From Planomonospora sp. ID67723 (GTDB lineage: Bacteria; Actinomycetota; Actinomycetes; Streptosporangiales; Streptosporangiaceae), in contig NZ_JABTEZ010000004.1 of assembly GCF_015711605.1 (NCBI RefSeq), positions 806,001 through 870,000 on the forward strand: a stretch of 64,000 nt of DNA, read 5' to 3'. The notes beneath the pieces are model-generated. The model had not been told where the DNA came from. It ran no database searches and saw nothing but the letters and a program-made list of their open reading frames with translations. Position numbers and translations under genes: made by a program. Positions 9,201-17,292 of the stretch are shown here, piece after piece. How positions within the stretch are numbered: the first letter of the stretch is position 1; each line of letters starts with the position of its first letter.

Positions 9201-9397
9201 GCTGGAAGGTGGAGAACTACGGGACCGACCCCGACATCGAGGTGGACATCACCCCGCAGGACTACGCCAAGGGCGTCGACACCCAACTGGAGAAGGCGAT
9301 CGACGTCGCCCTGGAACGCCTGGCCACGCACCCGCCGCACACGCCCGACCTGGCCGACCGGCCGCGACCGACCGTCCCCGGGCTGCCGCCCCGCTGA
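6236..9397 (+). CDS. Tricorn protease homologue (S41 family)
   Basis: The 1053-residue protein has the tricorn layout. Beta-propeller repeats fill roughly 1-650, with WD/PD40-like turns such as SPDGRWLAY. Next come a PDZ-like domain (about 740-840) and a tail-specific protease core. The catalytic set known from Thermoplasma is present: adjacent Ser-His in GTSHAYE near 715, the nucleophile in GSDGDIFS near 935, and a Glu in VENYGTDPD near 990. It degrades peptides released by the proteasome or other proteases, in the cytoplasm. An acidic insert near residue 520 (DDDEDDEEVE) interrupts the second propeller. The ATG at 6236 has GGAGTGA four bases upstream. Confidence 0.92.
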   Translation: MSAYVRFPTIFGDVVVFAAEDDLWMLPAAGGRAFRLTAGVAEAGYPRFSPRGDQLAFAGREEGPEEVYVMPADGGSARRITYHGVSSTVTCWDSDGAIIYASDECQPFDGQKWLHRVLPHGVPERLPYGPANSISYGPQIVLGRNTADPARWKRYRGGTVGDLWIGTGTGTADFRRLIALPGNLASPCWIGDRVYFISDHEGIGNVYSCTADGTGLRRHTDHQDYYARNLSGDGRRLVYHAGGELYLIEDGQSHHVGVNLRSSRTQRNRRFAPAADFLDSATLSPDGSGVAITTRGKAFSFAAWEGPIHQHGAAYGVRYRLLTWLNDGARLITAASDDGDRELLTVITADGSDDPLRMDHLDTGRTIALEVSPKADLVAITNHRNQLLVVDLSQTPATATVIDSSRFGAVEDLTWSPDGRWLAYACRDTAQTMAIKLYRVETGETFFATRPVLWDSCPAFDPAGGYLYFIGQRVFNPVYDELQFDLGFPLGSRPYAIALRADVGSPFVPEPRPLKGDDDEDDEEVEFVIDTDGLADRLVAFPVPECRYETIAAVKGKAVYLTFPVEGALGDEHAEFSDGTLHAYDFAKQKQEVLATDVSGFRIGRDGTTMLYRAGNRLRVVKAGEEPDDDSDTPSRSSGWIDLSRVKVSICPEAEWRQMFREAWRLQRENFWTEDMAGVDWDGVYDRYLPLVDKITTRGEFSDLLWELLGELGTSHAYESGGAYRTRPHYRQGKLGVDLSFENGVYRIQRIVDGDRWDPDATSPLNRLGLDVRPGDTLLAVNGQPVGLSTSPGERLVNQADQEVQLTLGRGEERRTVTVRAISDEQPGRYRDWVRANRARCHERSDGRLGYLHIPDMGPDGYAEFHRGFLAEYDREGLIVDVRFNGGGHVSSLLLQKLSRRRLGYNFPRWGVPEPYPDESPRGPMVAITNEWAGSDGDIFSHTFKLLGLGPLIGKRTWGGVIGIWPRHQLADGTVTTQPEFSFAFDDVGWKVENYGTDPDIEVDITPQDYAKGVDTQLEKAIDVALERLATHPPHTPDLADRPRPTVPGLPPR

Positions 9398-9674
9398 ACG
9401 GCGCCGACGGCCCCGCCATCGACCGGTTCGGCACCGGCGGCCAGCGCCGTCCGCAGGCGGATCCGACCGGCCCGCAGGTGTTCGCCGCCGACCTGCTGCG
9501 TCTGGTCCTCGGCGCCTCCCGTGGCCCCGGGGTCGGCACCCCGGAGGTCGGACCGGAAGACCTGACCCGCGCTCCAGATGGTGGTCCAGATCCGGCGCGG
9601 CGGCGACCAAAGTAGGTGCCGCCCTCGACCTTCGCACGAGGCGGCGCGGGATCTGCGGCGGCCAGGATGGCCGC
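9398..9674. other. Non-coding gap, nothing recognised
   Basis: These 277 bases follow the tricorn gene. Both strands contain open frames because of the GC content, but none has a ribosome site or a recognisable protein. I see no strong hairpin. Confidence 0.4.
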
Positions 9675-10205
9675 ATGAGGACAGTTGCGGGCGCGCACCC
9701 GCGCAGGCGACGGACGGCGGCGGTGATGCTGAGGCCGCCGCGCAACCAGGTGGATGCGCGAGCGGTGAAGGCGTGGACCGCCGAGCTGCTGCTCCTGGCC
9801 GTGCCCGTGGCGGCCGCGGCCGTGGCCGCCTACTGGATCTTCACCTCCCACCCGGTGTGGCTCACCGTCCTGACCGGCGGCTTCGCCGCGCTGGTCCTGG
9901 GGTTCGCCGTCGTCGCGCCGCACGCCTACTACCGGCTGGAGCGCTGGGAGGTGACCGGCGAGGCGGTCTACACCCGCAAGGGCTGGTTCACCCACGTCTG
10001 GCGGGTGGCGCCGATGTCGCGCATCCAGACGGTCGACACCGAGCGGGGGCCGGTGAAACGGCTGTTCGGGCTGGCCGACGTGACGGTGACCACCGCCTCG
10101 GCGGCGGGGGCCATCAAAATCGAGGCACTGGACCACGAGGTGGCCGTCGCACTGGCGGAGCGGCTCACCGCGCTGACGCAGGCCGCGCCGGGTGATGCCA
10201 CGTGA
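9675..10205 (+). CDS. Bacterial PH-domain membrane protein (YdbS-like)
   Basis: The 176-residue protein has two transmembrane helices (about 37-58 and 64-85), then a bPH_2 domain with the typical GWFTHVWRVAPMSRIQTVDT core. Its partner gene follows at once, overlapping by four bases (GTGA). This is the same arrangement as the ydbS-ydbT pair of Bacillus, which protects against certain bacteriocins; the pair's role in actinobacteria is unknown. AGGA precedes the ATG at 9675, and the ATG at 9726 is an alternative start. Confidence 0.8.
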   Translation: MRTVAGAHPRRRRTAAVMLRPPRNQVDARAVKAWTAELLLLAVPVAAAAVAAYWIFTSHPVWLTVLTGGFAALVLGFAVVAPHAYYRLERWEVTGEAVYTRKGWFTHVWRVAPMSRIQTVDTERGPVKRLFGLADVTVTTASAAGAIKIEALDHEVAVALAERLTALTQAAPGDAT

Positions 10206-11707
10206 CGGCCTGGCGGACCCTGCACCGGCGGAGCCTGGCCGCCTCCTCGGTGCTGTCGGTGGCGATCGCGACCCCCGTCGCGGCGGTCCTGTTCAGGGTC
10301 CTGCCCCGCGACTGGCCGGCACCGGCCCTGGTCGCCACGATCGCGGGCGCGGCGGCGCTCGTCGTGGCCGGAGCGCTGGTGTTCGACCTGGTACGGCTGC
10401 GCACCACAGCCTGGCGGCTCACCGACGACCGGCTGGAGCTGCGCTCGGGCATCGTCTTCCGCGAGCACCGCTCCGTCCCCCGCGACAGGATCCGCAGCGT
10501 CGACCTCACGGCCGATCCCGTACGGCGTGCGCTGGGCCTGGCCGTCGTCAGGATCGGCACGGGCGAGCACGCCTCCGGCGAACGCACGACGCTGACCCTC
10601 GACCCCCTGTCCAGACATGCGGCCGAGGAACTGCGCGGCGCTCTGCTGCACGAGATCGGGGAGCCGCACTCCGGCGACCCGCACGGCGACCGCCCGCTCG
10701 CCACCCTGGACTGGTCGTGGCTCAGGCTCGCGCCGCTGACCGTGTGGACCGTCGCGGGCGGCGCGCTGGTCGCCGGCGTCGCCTACAAGCCGCTCAACGC
10801 GCTCGGCGTCGACCTGTTCGAGCCGGGTGTCGTCGCGGACCTGTGGCACTGGGTCACCACCCGCCCGTGGCTCGCGGTCCCGCTGCTCCTGGCCGCCAAC
10901 GCCCTGGTCGGGCTGGCCGGTGCGCTGGTGGTGTTCGCCACCACGTGGGGAGGCTACCGGCTGGAACGCGAGCCCGGCAGGCTGAAGCTGAGCAAAGGCC
11001 TGCTCACCACCCGTTCTCTGACGATCCAGGAGCGCCGGCTGCGGGGGGTGGAACTCGCCGAACCCCTCCTGCTCCGGCTCGGCGGCGGCGCGAGGGTCAA
11101 GGCGGTGACGACCGGGTTGCGCGAGAAGGAGGAGAACGAGGCCGACGACGCCGGCACGCTCACACCTCCGATGCCGCGCGAGCTGGCCGCTCAGGTGGCG
11201 GGGCGGATCATCAGGGCGGGGCACCCGGTCCTCCGCCCCCATCCGGCGGCGGCGAGGACCAGGCGACTGCGCGCGGCGGCCGTGTGGACCGTCCTGCTCA
11301 CCGCGGCCGTCGCGGTGGCGATCCGGTCTGTCTCCTGGCCCGTGTCCTGGAGCTGGCTGTGGGCGGTGCCGGCGTTCGTGCTGCCGCTCGCCCTGTGGCT
11401 GGCGGCGGACGCCTACCGAGGGCTCGGCCACGCGCTGGGCGAGCGGCATCTCGTGACGCGGTCGGGCTCGATCGTACGGCGCACCGTCGCCCTCGACAGG
11501 GAGGGCGTCGTCGGCTGGACCGTCAGCGAGTCGTACCTCCAGCGGCGGCTCGGCCTCATCACGGTCTCGGCGACGACGGCGGCGGGCGACGGGCACTACG
11601 ACCTGCTGGACGTGGGCACGGAGGAGGGCCTGGAGCTCGCGGCGCGAGCCGTACCCGATCTCCTCGGGCCCTTCCTCACCCGGCGGGTGGGTCGCCCCGG
11701 TCCCTGA
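10202..11707 (+). CDS. Bacterial PH-domain membrane protein (YdbT-like)
   Basis: The 501-residue protein contains several transmembrane helices in pairs (about 16-60, 185-250 and 360-405). Between them are three bPH_2 segments, recognised by patterns such as FREHRSVPRDRIRSVDL. Its GTG start overlaps the stop of the upstream PH gene, which points to translational coupling and probably a shared membrane complex. A strong bidirectional hairpin follows. The function is unproven beyond family membership. Confidence 0.82.
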   Translation: MTAWRTLHRRSLAASSVLSVAIATPVAAVLFRVLPRDWPAPALVATIAGAAALVVAGALVFDLVRLRTTAWRLTDDRLELRSGIVFREHRSVPRDRIRSVDLTADPVRRALGLAVVRIGTGEHASGERTTLTLDPLSRHAAEELRGALLHEIGEPHSGDPHGDRPLATLDWSWLRLAPLTVWTVAGGALVAGVAYKPLNALGVDLFEPGVVADLWHWVTTRPWLAVPLLLAANALVGLAGALVVFATTWGGYRLEREPGRLKLSKGLLTTRSLTIQERRLRGVELAEPLLLRLGGGARVKAVTTGLREKEENEADDAGTLTPPMPRELAAQVAGRIIRAGHPVLRPHPAAARTRRLRAAAVWTVLLTAAVAVAIRSVSWPVSWSWLWAVPAFVLPLALWLAADAYRGLGHALGERHLVTRSGSIVRRTVALDREGVVGWTVSESYLQRRLGLITVSATTAAGDGHYDLLDVGTEEGLELAARAVPDLLGPFLTRRVGRPGP

Positions 11708-11720
11708 CCCGCCCAGGACC

Positions 11721-11749
11721 GGGTCCCGCACCGCCCAGGTGCGGGACCC
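11721..11749. terminator. Bidirectional terminator between convergent genes
   Basis: GGGTCCCGCACC and GGTGCGGGACCC form a perfect 12-bp stem with a 5-base loop. It lies between the convergent PH-domain and WYL-regulator genes. Confidence 0.75.
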
Positions 11750-11776
11750 GGGCGGCGTTCCCCGCGCGTCCCCGGC

Positions 11777-12730
11777 TCACGGACCGCCCGCGTATCCCGC
11801 CAGCCGGGCGGCCAGCGCCCCGATCTCCTCGCGCAGCCCGTCCGGCGTGATCACGGTGAACGGCCAGCCCAGCCCGGCCAGCATCTGCGCCATCCCGTCC
11901 AGCCGCTCCGCCCGAGTCGTCAGCAGCACCCCCTCGGGGGTCATGGCCAGTGTGGCGGCCTCGGCCGGGACCCGGCGGCGCGCCTCCTCCAGCGTGGTGT
12001 CCAGCAGCACCCTCACCTCGTACCGGTACGGCACCGCCGAGAGCGCCTCCGCCACGTGCCCGGCCGCGTCGAAGTCCTCGGGGACCTCGAAGGCCCGTTC
12101 GGTCCGGCCGGCGCTCGCCACCCGGTCCACCCGGAAGGTCCGGACCTCCCCGCTGCCGTGGTCGAACCCCGCGACGTACCACCGGCCGGAGTGGAAGACG
12201 ATGCCGTAGGGATCCAGGTCCCGCTCCGACGGCTCCCCCTTCCACGACCGGTAGGCCAGCCGTACCGTGCGCCCGCGCCGGGCCGCGTCGGCCAGCGCCA
12301 GCAGCGGCCCCGCCCGCGGCGCGCTTGCGGCCGCCGGGGCGGCGCGGGTGTGCTCCAGCGTCTGCGAGACCGCCTCGACGCGCTCCCGCAGCGCCTGGGG
12401 CAGCACCCTCTGGATCTTCGCCAGCGCGCTCCCCGTCGCCGCCTCCCCCACCGCCAGCCCGGTGCGCCGCCCGGCCAGCAACCCCAGCACGACGGCCGTG
12501 GCCTCGTCGTCGGTGAACATCAGGGGCGGCAGCTTGTAACCCGGCAGCAGTCGGTAGCCGCCGTAGCGGCCTCGGTCGGCTTCGACCGGCACTCCGAGCT
12601 CGGCCAGCTTCACGGCGTAGCGGCGCACCGTGCGTTCGTCCACCTCCAGCCGGGCGGCGAGCTCCGGACCGGTCAGGCCGGGGCTGGCCTGCAGCAACTC
12701 CAGCAGCGCGAGCACGCGAGTGACCGTCAT
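11777..12730 (-). CDS. YafY-type transcriptional regulator (HTH_11 + WYL)
   Basis: The 317-residue protein starts with a winged helix-turn-helix (about 1-60; TGPELAARLEVDERTVRRY). It continues into a WYL ligand-sensing domain (about 140-220; YRSWKGEPSERDLDPYGIVF and RWYVAG) and a WCX-like C-terminal part. WYL proteins sense small ligands or nucleic acids and mostly repress. The ATG at 12730 has AAGGAA six bases before it. It is divergent from an esterase gene and shares with it an operator-like inverted repeat, so autoregulation and control of the esterase are likely. Confidence 0.88.
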   Translation of the reverse strand: MTVTRVLALLELLQASPGLTGPELAARLEVDERTVRRYAVKLAELGVPVEADRGRYGGYRLLPGYKLPPLMFTDDEATAVVLGLLAGRRTGLAVGEAATGSALAKIQRVLPQALRERVEAVSQTLEHTRAAPAAASAPRAGPLLALADAARRGRTVRLAYRSWKGEPSERDLDPYGIVFHSGRWYVAGFDHGSGEVRTFRVDRVASAGRTERAFEVPEDFDAAGHVAEALSAVPYRYEVRVLLDTTLEEARRRVPAEAATLAMTPEGVLLTTRAERLDGMAQMLAGLGWPFTVITPDGLREEIGALAARLAGYAGGP

Positions 12731-12743
12731 GAGATTTCCTTAA

Positions 12744-12770
12744 GAATCCGGACTGATTCTGCCCGGATTC
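12744..12770. promoter_or_regulatory. Operator-like inverted repeat between WYL regulator and esterase
   Basis: GAATCCGG (12744-12751) and CCGGATTC (12763-12770) are perfect 8-bp arms around 11 bases. The centres are about two helical turns apart. The repeat sits in the 82-base divergent gap and fits a dimeric winged-helix repressor. Confidence 0.6.
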
Positions 12771-12812
12771 GATCCTACGGTGGAACCGAGCGAGAACGAC
12801 GGAGGAGAAATC

Positions 12813-13595
12813 ATGAACGAGCACATCGACGGCACCACCCGGCCTCGCAAGGCCGCCTACGTCCTGGTCCCCGGTTTCTGGCTCGGCGGCTGGGCCTGGG
12901 AGAAGGTCACCGCGGACCTGCGCGCGGCCGGCCACGACGTGCACCCCGTCACCCTCACCGGCCTCGGCGACCGGGCGCACCTGGCCACCGCCGGGACCGA
13001 CCTGGAGACCCATATCCAGGACATCGTCAACACGATCGTCTACGCCGACCTGCACGAGGTGATCCTCGTCGGCCACAGCGGCGGCGGCGGGCCCGTCACC
13101 GGCGCCGCCGACCGGATCCCCGAGCGCATCGCCCGCGTGGTCTACCTCGACAGCGGTCCCCTGGGCGACGGCATGGCCTGGATGGACATGAGCGAGCCCG
13201 AGCAGAGAGGCCTCATCGAGCAGCAGGTCGCCGGGCGGGGCGGCGGCACCGGCTACCCGCCGCCCTCATGGGAGGAGCACGAGAAGGCCGGAGTGAGCCT
13301 GGAGGGCCTGGGCGAGGCCGAGCGCGAGTGGTTCGCCTCCCGCGCCACGCCGCAGCCGTACGGGAGCATGACCCGGCCGCTGGTCCTCACCGGTGGCGCG
13401 GACGGGCTGCCCAGGACGCTCATCACCTGCTCCTTCCCGCTGGAGCAGGTCCACGCCATGATCGCCGCCGGCCACCCGTTCTTCGCCGCGCTGGCCGGCC
13501 CGGAGTGGAGCTTCGCCGCGGTCCCCACCGGTCACTGGCCGATGTTCTCCAAGCCCGCCGAGACCGCCGCCGCGCTCGCCGCTCTGGCGCGGTAG
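12813..13595 (+). CDS. Alpha/beta-hydrolase (EstC-like esterase)
   Basis: The 260-residue hydrolase has an early oxyanion-loop motif VLVPGFWLGGWAWE, the nucleophile elbow GHSGGGG near residue 92, and a late His in VPTGHWPMF. This pattern fits the EstC/pyrethroid-esterase-like family that hydrolyses small esters in the cytoplasm. The ATG at 12813 is preceded by a full GGAGGAG at ideal spacing; an upstream in-frame GTG has none. It is divergent from the WYL regulator and most likely its target. The natural substrate is unknown. Confidence 0.85.
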   Translation: MNEHIDGTTRPRKAAYVLVPGFWLGGWAWEKVTADLRAAGHDVHPVTLTGLGDRAHLATAGTDLETHIQDIVNTIVYADLHEVILVGHSGGGGPVTGAADRIPERIARVVYLDSGPLGDGMAWMDMSEPEQRGLIEQQVAGRGGGTGYPPPSWEEHEKAGVSLEGLGEAEREWFASRATPQPYGSMTRPLVLTGGADGLPRTLITCSFPLEQVHAMIAAGHPFFAALAGPEWSFAAVPTGHWPMFSKPAETAAALAALAR

Positions 13596-13599
13596 CGCG

Positions 13600-13640
13600 G
13601 GCCTGCCGGCCGGGGTCTTGGTTTGTCCGGCCGGCAGGCC
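13600..13640 (+). terminator. Terminator hairpin after the esterase gene
   Basis: GGCCTGCCGGCCGG (13600-13613) pairs perfectly over 14 bp with CCGGCCGGCAGGCC (13627-13640). The loop is T-rich. It lies between convergent genes. Confidence 0.7.
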
Positions 13641-13644
13641 ACTC

Positions 13645-13659
13645 CTTTACACTGTAGAT
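13645..13659. promoter_or_regulatory. CTTTAC-N3-GTAGAT box, copy 2, orphan
   Basis: CTTTAC, ACT, GTAGAT follows the esterase terminator by four bases. No rightward gene begins after it; the next gene, the GDSL hydrolase, is on the other strand and ends here. The other three copies all lie just upstream of a gene start, so this copy may mark a lost gene. Confidence 0.45.
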
Positions 13660-13692
13660 CAAGTGGATCGGCGGCACCGCTGGAAGCACGGA

Positions 13693-14565
13693 TCAGGGCC
13701 GGGCGGGTTCCCGGTCGGACGCGCCGATCCAGTCGTCGACCGCACCGAAGGTCTCCCGCGCGATCAGCCGCTGGCCGTCGGCGTTGGGATGGAAGTAGTC
13801 CCACCTGCTGACGTGCTCCAGCGTGAACCGGTAGTCGAACACGGCGTTGCCGTCGAACCGGCACGCCGGGCCGTACGCGGCGCAGACCCGGGCCAGCGCC
13901 GCGTTGTACGCCTCCACCCGCGCGCGCACGCGGTCCCGGCGCGCCCGGTCGGCCGCGGCGGCGGAGGTCGGCTTCGCCAGCATGGTCGGGCAGATCCGGG
14001 CGACCGACCAGAAGCCGCGCGCCACCGCGTTGTCCTTGCCCACCTGCCACAGCCGCTTGAGGTCGGGGATGCTCGCCACGAACACCCGCCCGGCGGGCCT
14101 GCCCTGCCGGAACAGGCGCAGCGCCTCGGCAACCCGCTGCCGGTAGACCGCGACCGGCGTCATCCTGCGCTCCTCGGACGTACAGGCGTCCTGGGCCCCG
14201 ATCAGGATCGTCACGTAGTCGGCCCGCCGCGCCACCGCCCGTCCCATCTGCCCGGCGAGGTCGGCGCTGGTCGCCCCGGGGACGGCGAGGTTGACGTTGT
14301 TGCCGCCGATCGCCCCGTCCGCGGCGCGCAGTCGCAGATAGTGACTCCTCACCTCCGGATGGTCCCCCGCCGCCCAGGAACGCGAGGTGCACGCGACGTA
14401 CCAGCCGCAGGCGTTGAAGCCCGCGCTGATCGAATCCCCCAGCGCGGCCATGACCACGGGCCGCCACGGCTCGGCGGCGCTCGCCGACACGGGTGTCGCG
14501 GGAGCCATCACGGTGACCGCGAGGGCCGCCGCCCCTGTGAATGTGGTCACAGTCCTGCGGATCAT
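13693..14565 (-). CDS. Secreted SGNH/GDSL hydrolase
   Basis: The 290-residue protein has a signal peptide (about 1-31, cut after a VSASA-like site). The block I serine follows in ALGDSISAGF near residue 44. Block III is ILIGAQDAC, and the C-terminal catalytic pair lies in WDYFHPNADGQ. Several Cys pairs (ACGWYVAC, CAAYGPAC) suggest disulfides, as in the secreted Streptomyces SGNH lipases. It should cleave esters outside the cell. The ATG at 14565 opens the gene, divergent from menF. Confidence 0.87.
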   Translation of the reverse strand: MIRRTVTTFTGAAALAVTVMAPATPVSASAAEPWRPVVMAALGDSISAGFNACGWYVACTSRSWAAGDHPEVRSHYLRLRAADGAIGGNNVNLAVPGATSADLAGQMGRAVARRADYVTILIGAQDACTSEERRMTPVAVYRQRVAEALRLFRQGRPAGRVFVASIPDLKRLWQVGKDNAVARGFWSVARICPTMLAKPTSAAAADRARRDRVRARVEAYNAALARVCAAYGPACRFDGNAVFDYRFTLEHVSRWDYFHPNADGQRLIARETFGAVDDWIGASDREPARP

Positions 14566-14716
14566 GGAACCTCCGACTGAGAGATCACTTCCGCTTCGGA
14601 TGTATCACCGCAGGACAGGAGCGCGGAGCAGCTTGACCGACTCCCTTGGTTTTCTTGACACACCGCAGCGGACGTGCTTACCGGGGGGCCCTCATCGAAC
14701 ACGTTCAGTTTCCGCA

Positions 14717-14722
14717 TAGAGT
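14717..14722 (+). promoter_or_regulatory. -10 element giving a leaderless menF transcript
   Basis: TAGAGT lies 7 bases before the GTG at 14730, so the RNA would start at or next to the start codon. There is no Shine-Dalgarno. No good -35 is visible. Confidence 0.45.
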
Positions 14723-14729
14723 GTTGTGG

Positions 14730-15959
14730 GTGAAAGTCGCGCCCGGACTGACCCGTCCTCTCGTGGTGAGAACCGCTCTCGTCGGAGACCCCGGCGACCT
14801 CATCTCGCGACTTCCCGGCACCGCTCCCTACGCCTGGATCAGACACGGCGAGGGCCTGGTCGCCTGGGGGGAGGCCGCGCGGTTGACGGTGCCCCCGGGG
14901 CCCGGACGTTTCGAGTGGGCCCGCGACCGGCTCTCGGCCATCTTCGGCGAGGCCCACGTCGACGACGACGTGCGCGCCCCGGGTTCCGGCCCGGTCGCCT
15001 TCGGCTCCTTCACCTTCGACCCCCGCTCCCCCGGCTCGGTCCTCGTCGTGCCGCGGACGATCCTCGCCCGCCGTGACGGCCGGGCCTGGCTCACCACCAT
15101 CGGCGAGGAGTCCCTCAATCCGGTCTCCCCCGTGCGCGACCCCGGCAGGATCCGGTACGGCGACGGCAGCCTGACCGCCCCGGAGTGGGAGCACGCGGTG
15201 GCCCGGGCCGTGCGGCAGATCCGCTCCGGCCGCCTGGCGAAGGTCGTCCTCGCCCGCGACCTGACCGCCATGGCCGAGCGCCCCATCGACGTCCGGCTGC
15301 TCCTGTCCCGCCTGGCCCGGCGTTTCCCCGAGTGCTACACCTTCTCCTGCGCGGGCCTGGTCGGCGCCACCCCGGAACTCCTGGTCCGTCACACCGGCGA
15401 GACCATCGAGTCCCTGGTCCTGGCCGGCACCACCGCCCGCGGCTCCGGCACCGCCGACGACGCGGCCCGCAGCGCGGCTCTGTTCGCCTCGGCGAAGGAC
15501 CGTCAGGAGCACGCCTGCGCGGTGGAGTCGGTCCGCGAGACCCTCGGCCCGCTCTGCACCGAGCTCAAGGTGCCCGAGGAGCCCGAGCTGCTCGTGCTCC
15601 CCAACGTCCAGCACCTGGCCAGCCCGGTGACCGGCCGCCTGGCCGCCGGGATCTCGGTTCTGGACGTGGTGGCGGCCATGCACCCCACCGCGGCCGTGGG
15701 CGGCACGCCCACCCCGACCGCGCTGGAGGTCATCCGCGAGCTCGAGGGCATGGACCGCGCCGGCTACGCGGGGCCGGTCGGCTGGGTCGACGCCCGCGGT
15801 GACGGAGAGTGGGGCATCGCCCTGCGCTGCGCCCAGATCTCCGGCTCCAGGGCCCGGCTTTTCGCCGGCGGCGGCATCATGGCCGGCTCCGACCCGGCCG
15901 CCGAGCTCGCCGAGGCCCAGGCCAAGCTCCGCGTCATGCAGTACGCCCTGGAGGGCTGA
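14730..15959 (+). CDS. menF: Isochorismate synthase (menaquinone pathway)
   Basis: The 409-residue enzyme converts chorismate to isochorismate, the first step from chorismate to menaquinone. The chorismate-binding fold is clear: LAKVVLARDL, a TPELLVRH block, the VLAGTTARG loop, HPTAAVGGTPTPTAL and a C-terminal GGGIMAGSDPAAE Mg-binding segment. The GTG at 14730 fits a leaderless start behind TAGAGT; an upstream in-frame start at 14646 would add residues with no family match. The other men genes in the window (menD, menC, menE) support this over salicylate- or siderophore-type enzymes. The gene stands alone, 18 kb from them. Confidence 0.85.
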   Translation: MKVAPGLTRPLVVRTALVGDPGDLISRLPGTAPYAWIRHGEGLVAWGEAARLTVPPGPGRFEWARDRLSAIFGEAHVDDDVRAPGSGPVAFGSFTFDPRSPGSVLVVPRTILARRDGRAWLTTIGEESLNPVSPVRDPGRIRYGDGSLTAPEWEHAVARAVRQIRSGRLAKVVLARDLTAMAERPIDVRLLLSRLARRFPECYTFSCAGLVGATPELLVRHTGETIESLVLAGTTARGSGTADDAARSAALFASAKDRQEHACAVESVRETLGPLCTELKVPEEPELLVLPNVQHLASPVTGRLAAGISVLDVVAAMHPTAAVGGTPTPTALEVIRELEGMDRAGYAGPVGWVDARGDGEWGIALRCAQISGSRARLFAGGGIMAGSDPAAELAEAQAKLRVMQYALEG

Positions 15960-16052
15960 GCGCCTTCCCGGGGTCACGGCGCCCTCCGGGTCACGGCGTC
16001 CTCTTCGGCTGTACCGCCCTCTCCCGGCGCGGCACCCTCCCGCTCACCGTGC

Positions 16053-17207
16053 TCACAGGGCGGCGTAGACCGCCTCGACCAGCGCCATCTTCCGGGGATC
16101 GTCGGAGATGAGCGGCCCCATGTGGTTCATCACGTAACCGACGGAGACCCGCGCCTCGGGATCGGCCAGCCCGCACGAGCCGCCGTAGCCGTCGTGGCCG
16201 AACGCCCTGGGGTTGGGTCCGTACGAGCCGCGCGAGCCGCTCAGCCAGTAGCCCAGGGCGATCTCGGTCTCGCCGCCGAAGCCCGCACCGAGCACGAGGT
16301 CCACACAGGCGCCCTGCCCCTGCCGGGCACGCTCGGCCGCCTCGGCCGAGAGCAGCCGGCGGCCGCCCCAGCTCCCCCCGCACGCCATGACGCCGTACAG
16401 CGCGGCCACGGCCCGCGCCGTACCGTGCCCGTTGGCGGCCGGGACCTCCGCGCGGCGCCAGGCGAGGGTGTTGGCCCCGTCCGCGCCGAAGAGCGGGTTG
16501 GCCAGGGCCGAGATCGCGGCCGGGTGCATCTGGGCGAAGATCTCCGCCTGCTCGCTCCCGGCGGGCACGGGCGCGTGGGCCAGCTCGGCCGCCCGGCCGT
16601 CCTCGGACTCCGGCAGCCCGATGGTGAAGTCGAGGCTCAGCGGGCCGGTGACCTCCTCGCGCAGGAAGCGCCCGACGCTCCGGCCGCTCACCCGGCGGAC
16701 GACCTCGCCGACCAGGTAGCCGTAGGTCAGCACGTGGTAGCCCGAGCGGCTGCCCGGCTCCCACCACGGCTCCATGGCCGCCAGCCGCGAGGTCATCAGC
16801 TCCCAGTCGAGCAGGTCGGCGGGGGCGGTCGGCTCGCGGAGCCCGGACAGTCCGGCCCGGTGCGAGAGCAGGTGGCGCACCGGCAGGTCCTGCTTGCCCG
16901 CGGCCGCGAACTCCGGCCAGTAGGAGGCGACCGGCGCGTCGAGGTCCAGCAGGCCGCGGTCGGCGAGCATGTGGGCGCAGAGCGCGACGACCCCCTTGGT
17001 CGTGGACCAGACGTTGACCAGGGTGTCGCGCTCCCACGGCCGGGTGCGCGCACGGTCGGCGTGCCCACCCCACAGGTCGACGACGGTCGTGCCGTCGACC
17101 GTCACCGTGACCGCCGCGCCGATCTCGCCGCGGGCGGAGAAGTTCTCCTCGAAGGCCTTGCGGACGCCGTCGAAACGCTCGTCGCAACTGCCGTAAGTGC
17201 TCACCAT
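16053..17207 (-). CDS. Class C beta-lactamase-family serine hydrolase (EstB-like)
   Basis: The 384-residue protein has the S-x-x-K nucleophile motif in VWSTTKGVV near residue 70 and a Tyr motif (YGYLVGEVV near 180). The HDGYGG stretch lies near 340. This matches esterase-type members of the class C fold, which act on esters or D-amino peptides more often than on beta-lactams. No signal peptide is seen, so it is probably cytoplasmic. AAGGAGGA precedes the ATG. A perfect 14-bp palindrome lies upstream and suggests control by a TetR-family repressor encoded elsewhere. Confidence 0.85.
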   Translation of the reverse strand: MVSTYGSCDERFDGVRKAFEENFSARGEIGAAVTVTVDGTTVVDLWGGHADRARTRPWERDTLVNVWSTTKGVVALCAHMLADRGLLDLDAPVASYWPEFAAAGKQDLPVRHLLSHRAGLSGLREPTAPADLLDWELMTSRLAAMEPWWEPGSRSGYHVLTYGYLVGEVVRRVSGRSVGRFLREEVTGPLSLDFTIGLPESEDGRAAELAHAPVPAGSEQAEIFAQMHPAAISALANPLFGADGANTLAWRRAEVPAANGHGTARAVAALYGVMACGGSWGGRRLLSAEAAERARQGQGACVDLVLGAGFGGETEIALGYWLSGSRGSYGPNPRAFGHDGYGGSCGLADPEARVSVGYVMNHMGPLISDDPRKMALVEAVYAAL

Positions 17208-17238
17208 GAGCCGTCCTCCTTGCCGTTCGCCTCACCGT

Positions 17239-17252
17239 ACCGACTAGTCGGT
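17239..17252. promoter_or_regulatory. Palindromic operator ACCGACTAGTCGGT
   Basis: This perfect 14-bp palindrome lies 32 bases upstream of the serine-hydrolase ATG. The shape is typical of TetR-family operators. No TetR gene is adjacent. Confidence 0.6.
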
Positions 17253-17292
17253 TTGTAGAGAAGAGAGCGCGTCCTCCCGGCCGGGCGGAGGG

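Noticed and set aside
9398-9674. Extension of the tricorn region or a small gene
   Set aside because: No ribosome site, no family resemblance and no conserved pattern in any frame.
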